Virus record (IMG/VR): IMGVR_UViG_3300046780_000009
Location: 1-23,072 of that record
Origin: a virus
DNA: 23,072 bases
Reading direction: 5' to 3' (one strand)
Every line of letters begins with the position of its first letter. Within the stretch, counting starts at the first letter, position 1. Below the pieces are notes generated by a model. It was not told the origin of the DNA. It saw only the letters and a program-made list of their open reading frames with translations, and searched no databases. Both the position numbers and the translations under genes were made by a program. Positions 21,171-23,072 of this stretch are shown one piece after another.

Positions 21171-22259
21171 ATGCCGTGGTCAACGCCGACGCTCAAATCC
21201 GTTCGTAGCCAAGTCCGCGATTTCATCCGCGGCTCGCTGCCGGGCGCCGACGCGAGCGTGCCGAATTCGGTCTTGCGCGTCATGTCCGATACGCAGGGCG
21301 CGCTCTGCCATCTCAATCTGCAATATCTCGATTGGCTCGCGCTGCAATTGATGCCGGACACCGCCGAGACGGAATGGCTCGACCGGCACGGCGATATCTG
21401 GCTCACGAACGCCGACGGCTCGACCGGCCGCAAGTCGGCGACGCTGGCCGAGGGGACCGCGAGCTTTCAGGGCCTCGTCGATGGCGCGCTCCTCCCGATG
21501 GGGACGCAGCTCTCGGCGGGCGGCACGCCGGCGGTCAGCTACGAGACGACGCAGGACATCACTTGCTCGAGCTCGGCCCTGGTCGTCGGGCCGATCCGCG
21601 CGCTCGATCCCGGCTCGGCCGGCAATCAAGTGGACGGCGCGGTGCTGACGATCGCGCCGGCGGTCAATGGCATCGATAGTTCCGCGACGGTCGTTCATCT
21701 CACCGGCGGCGTCGATACCGAGACCGACGACCAGCTTCGCGCCCGCATCTTGCTGCGCATTCGCCAGCCGCCGATGGGCGGCGCGCTGGCCGATTACGTC
21801 AATTGGGCGCTCGCGGTGCCGGGCGTGACGCGCGCTTGGGCTGCGCCCGAGCAGGGTATTGGGACTATGACAACGCGCTTCCTGATGGATGATCTGCGCG
21901 CCGCCGATGACGGCTGGCCGACGCCGGACGACGTGACCGCGGTGGCGACTTACATCGATCTGATGCGGCCGGTCACGGTGAAGGACTGCTACGTGGTGGC
22001 GCCGATTAAGGAGTTCATCGACATCACGATCGCAAACCTCGAGCCGGACACGTCGGAGGCGCAGGCCGAAATAGAGCAGAGCGTCCGCGATATGCTGTTC
22101 GCCAAGGCCGCGCCTGGTCAGACCATCTATGCGTCCTGGGTGAGCTACGCGATCATGAGCGCGCCGAGCGTCCAATCATTCCAGCTTGTGACGACCGCCG
22201 ATTATGTGATGCCCTCGCTCGGCCACATGGCGGTCCTTGAGACAATCCTTTACCAATGA
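21171..22259 (+). CDS. Baseplate protein J (Mu gp47)-like
   Basis: This 362-residue protein is the baseplate wedge protein J (equivalent to T4 gp6 or P2 gpJ), which holds the baseplate perimeter together and moves during contraction. The N-terminal helical part contains LKSVRSQVRDFIRGSLPGAD. The central domain has GTASFQGLVDGALLPMGTQL, the segment SAGNQVDGAVLTIAPAVNGI and GGVDTETDDQLRARILLRIR, a strong family motif in Mu-type J proteins. A PPMGGALADYVNWALAVPGV segment follows. The stop overlaps the next start as ATGA. Length is in the expected range. Confidence 0.95.
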   Translation: MPWSTPTLKSVRSQVRDFIRGSLPGADASVPNSVLRVMSDTQGALCHLNLQYLDWLALQLMPDTAETEWLDRHGDIWLTNADGSTGRKSATLAEGTASFQGLVDGALLPMGTQLSAGGTPAVSYETTQDITCSSSALVVGPIRALDPGSAGNQVDGAVLTIAPAVNGIDSSATVVHLTGGVDTETDDQLRARILLRIRQPPMGGALADYVNWALAVPGVTRAWAAPEQGIGTMTTRFLMDDLRAADDGWPTPDDVTAVATYIDLMRPVTVKDCYVVAPIKEFIDITIANLEPDTSEAQAEIEQSVRDMLFAKAAPGQTIYASWVSYAIMSAPSVQSFQLVTTADYVMPSLGHMAVLETILYQ

Positions 22260-23056
22260 CGGCGCTCGGCTTCTGGGCAGAGCCGCTGCCGACCGACCGG
22301 CATATTCGCCGCAGCGGCGACGACTACACGCGAGCCTTTCTCTCGCTCTTGCCGCAAGGCCAGGCGTGGCCCAAGCACGATCTCGGCGGCGTGTTGTTCG
22401 GCGTCTGCGACGGGCTATCGCAATATTGGGGCTTCGTGGACGGGCGCGCCGGCGATCTGCTTGAGCGCGAGAGCGACCCACGGCAGACGATCGAGCTATT
22501 GCCGGATTGGGAGCGCAATTTCGGGCTTCCCGATCCTTGCTACCAAAGCCCACAGACCATAGGGCAGCGGCAGCTCGCGCTCGTGATGCGCATGACGATG
22601 GAAGGCGGGCAGTCGCGCGCGTTTTTCATCGAGGTAGCCGAAATGATCGGCTACCACATCACCATCAGCGAGTATCGCGTTTTCGTCGTCGGCATCGACC
22701 GCTGCGGTGACAATCGTGTCTACGGCGACGGCTCCAACCCGATGATGAACGAGTGGAACCAACCGATCGTAAATCCGAAGGGCGTTCCCGTGGCTGGCGG
22801 CGAGCTCTCGGAATGGCCGAATTACGGGATCGGCCCGCCGGAAAATCGCTTCTATTGGACGGTTCACGTCGATCAAGCCAGCTTGGTTTGGTTCCGTGTC
22901 ACCAAGGGGCAGACCGGCGTCGATCCGCATTTGCGCATCGGGCTCGCGAACGATCTCGAATGTTTGTTGAACCGTTGGAAACCAGCGCACACGCAGATCA
23001 TCTTCGATTACTCAGGCTTGAGCGATCCGGGCGATCCGATGGAAGGGACGCCGTGA
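22256..23056 (+). CDS. Tail protein, YmfQ/DUF2313 (Mu gp48)-like
   Basis: This 266-residue protein resembles YmfQ/DUF2313 and Mu gp48, a baseplate component acting between J and the fibres. Typical features are DDYTRAFLSLLPQGQAWPKH near the N-terminus, LLPDWERNFGLPDPCY in the middle, EMIGYHITISEYRVFVVGID and the ending LECLLNRWKPAHTQIIFDYS. It is longer than usual (often about 190-210 residues), with an extra polar loop at about 150-195 (GDGSNPMMNEWNQPIVNPKG). Its start overlaps the J stop as ATGA. The stop is followed by a ribosome-binding site for the next gene. Confidence 0.9.
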   Translation: MTALGFWAEPLPTDRHIRRSGDDYTRAFLSLLPQGQAWPKHDLGGVLFGVCDGLSQYWGFVDGRAGDLLERESDPRQTIELLPDWERNFGLPDPCYQSPQTIGQRQLALVMRMTMEGGQSRAFFIEVAEMIGYHITISEYRVFVVGIDRCGDNRVYGDGSNPMMNEWNQPIVNPKGVPVAGGELSEWPNYGIGPPENRFYWTVHVDQASLVWFRVTKGQTGVDPHLRIGLANDLECLLNRWKPAHTQIIFDYSGLSDPGDPMEGTP

Positions 23057-23057
23057 G

Positions 23058-23072
23058 AGGAGATAGGTAGAT
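23058..23072 (+). promoter_or_regulatory. Ribosome-binding site and first bases of next gene
   Basis: AGGAG (23058-23062) lies eight bases before the last two bases of the window, AT, which are probably the start of an ATG. In Mu-like gene order the next gene would encode a tail fibre or host-recognition protein, but it is outside the window. Confidence 0.5.

Noticed and set aside
116-23056. A gene transfer agent or a headless tailocin.
   Set aside because: Complete packaging, head, connector and contractile-tail sets are present and the gene order and tail type do not match the Rhodobacter-type gene transfer agent. Packaging behaviour cannot be read from sequence, but nothing here favours a gene transfer agent.
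1-23072. tRNA genes, CRISPR arrays, insertion sequences and attachment sites.
   Set aside because: No cloverleaf-like segment, regularly spaced repeats, transposase or terminal inverted repeats were seen; gaps between genes are too short to hold most of these.

Overview
The window is one nearly continuous block of structural genes from a tailed, contractile-tail bacteriophage or prophage, read left to right. The DNA is GC-rich and the genes abut or overlap by a few bases, mostly as ATGA, GTGA and TGATG junctions. Base composition, the P27-type small terminase, and a VPLPA/PEP-CTERM sorting signal carried by one gene suggest an alphaproteobacterial host, perhaps Rhizobiales or Bradyrhizobium-like. 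That host call is an inference from style, not from a marker gene. No integrase, repressor, replication gene, tRNA or CRISPR array was seen, so lysogeny cannot be judged from this window.

Layout. Packaging: small and large terminase (116-2142). Accessory gene 1: a secreted protein with a C-terminal exosortase-type sorting signal (2168-2926). Then a packaging-type HNH endonuclease (2930-3256). Probable lysis pair: a two-TM protein and a peptidoglycan-binding endolysin-like protein (3269-4482). Accessory gene 2: a minus-strand exported protein of lower GC (4504-4884). Head: an unknown virion-region protein, a fused prohead protease/HK97 capsid protein, a charged small protein and the portal (5021-9471). 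A collagen-like protein with two apparent carbohydrate-binding-like modules overlaps the portal gene by 74 nt (9398-10417). Connectors and neck: gp6-like, FII-like and a tail-completion candidate (10417-12053). Tail: DUF2635-like protein, sheath, tube, tail assembly chaperone with a -1 frameshift extension, and tape measure (12046-17272). Baseplate in Mu order: gpN in two pieces, gpP/gp44-like hub, gp45 spike, gp46, gp47/J and gp48/YmfQ (17279-23056). A ribosome-binding site for the next gene, presumably a tail fibre, ends the window.

How it works together. HK97-type head proteins form and mature a procapsid. Terminase plus HNH package DNA through the portal. gp6/FII-like connectors join the head to a Mu-type contractile tail, whose length is set by the tape measure protein assembled with the TAC and TAC-T chaperones. 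The genome is therefore a mosaic of an HK97-like head and a Mu-like tail.

Most notable points: (1) a complete -1 frameshift signal in the chaperone gene that reveals an otherwise unannotated 66-codon domain; (2) an exosortase-sorted surface protein inside the packaging operon; (3) a collagen/CBM-like protein next to the portal; (4) a protease-capsid fusion with a well-placed internal start; (5) an apparently inserted, AT-richer hydrolase-like domain in the tape measure; (6) a split gpN.
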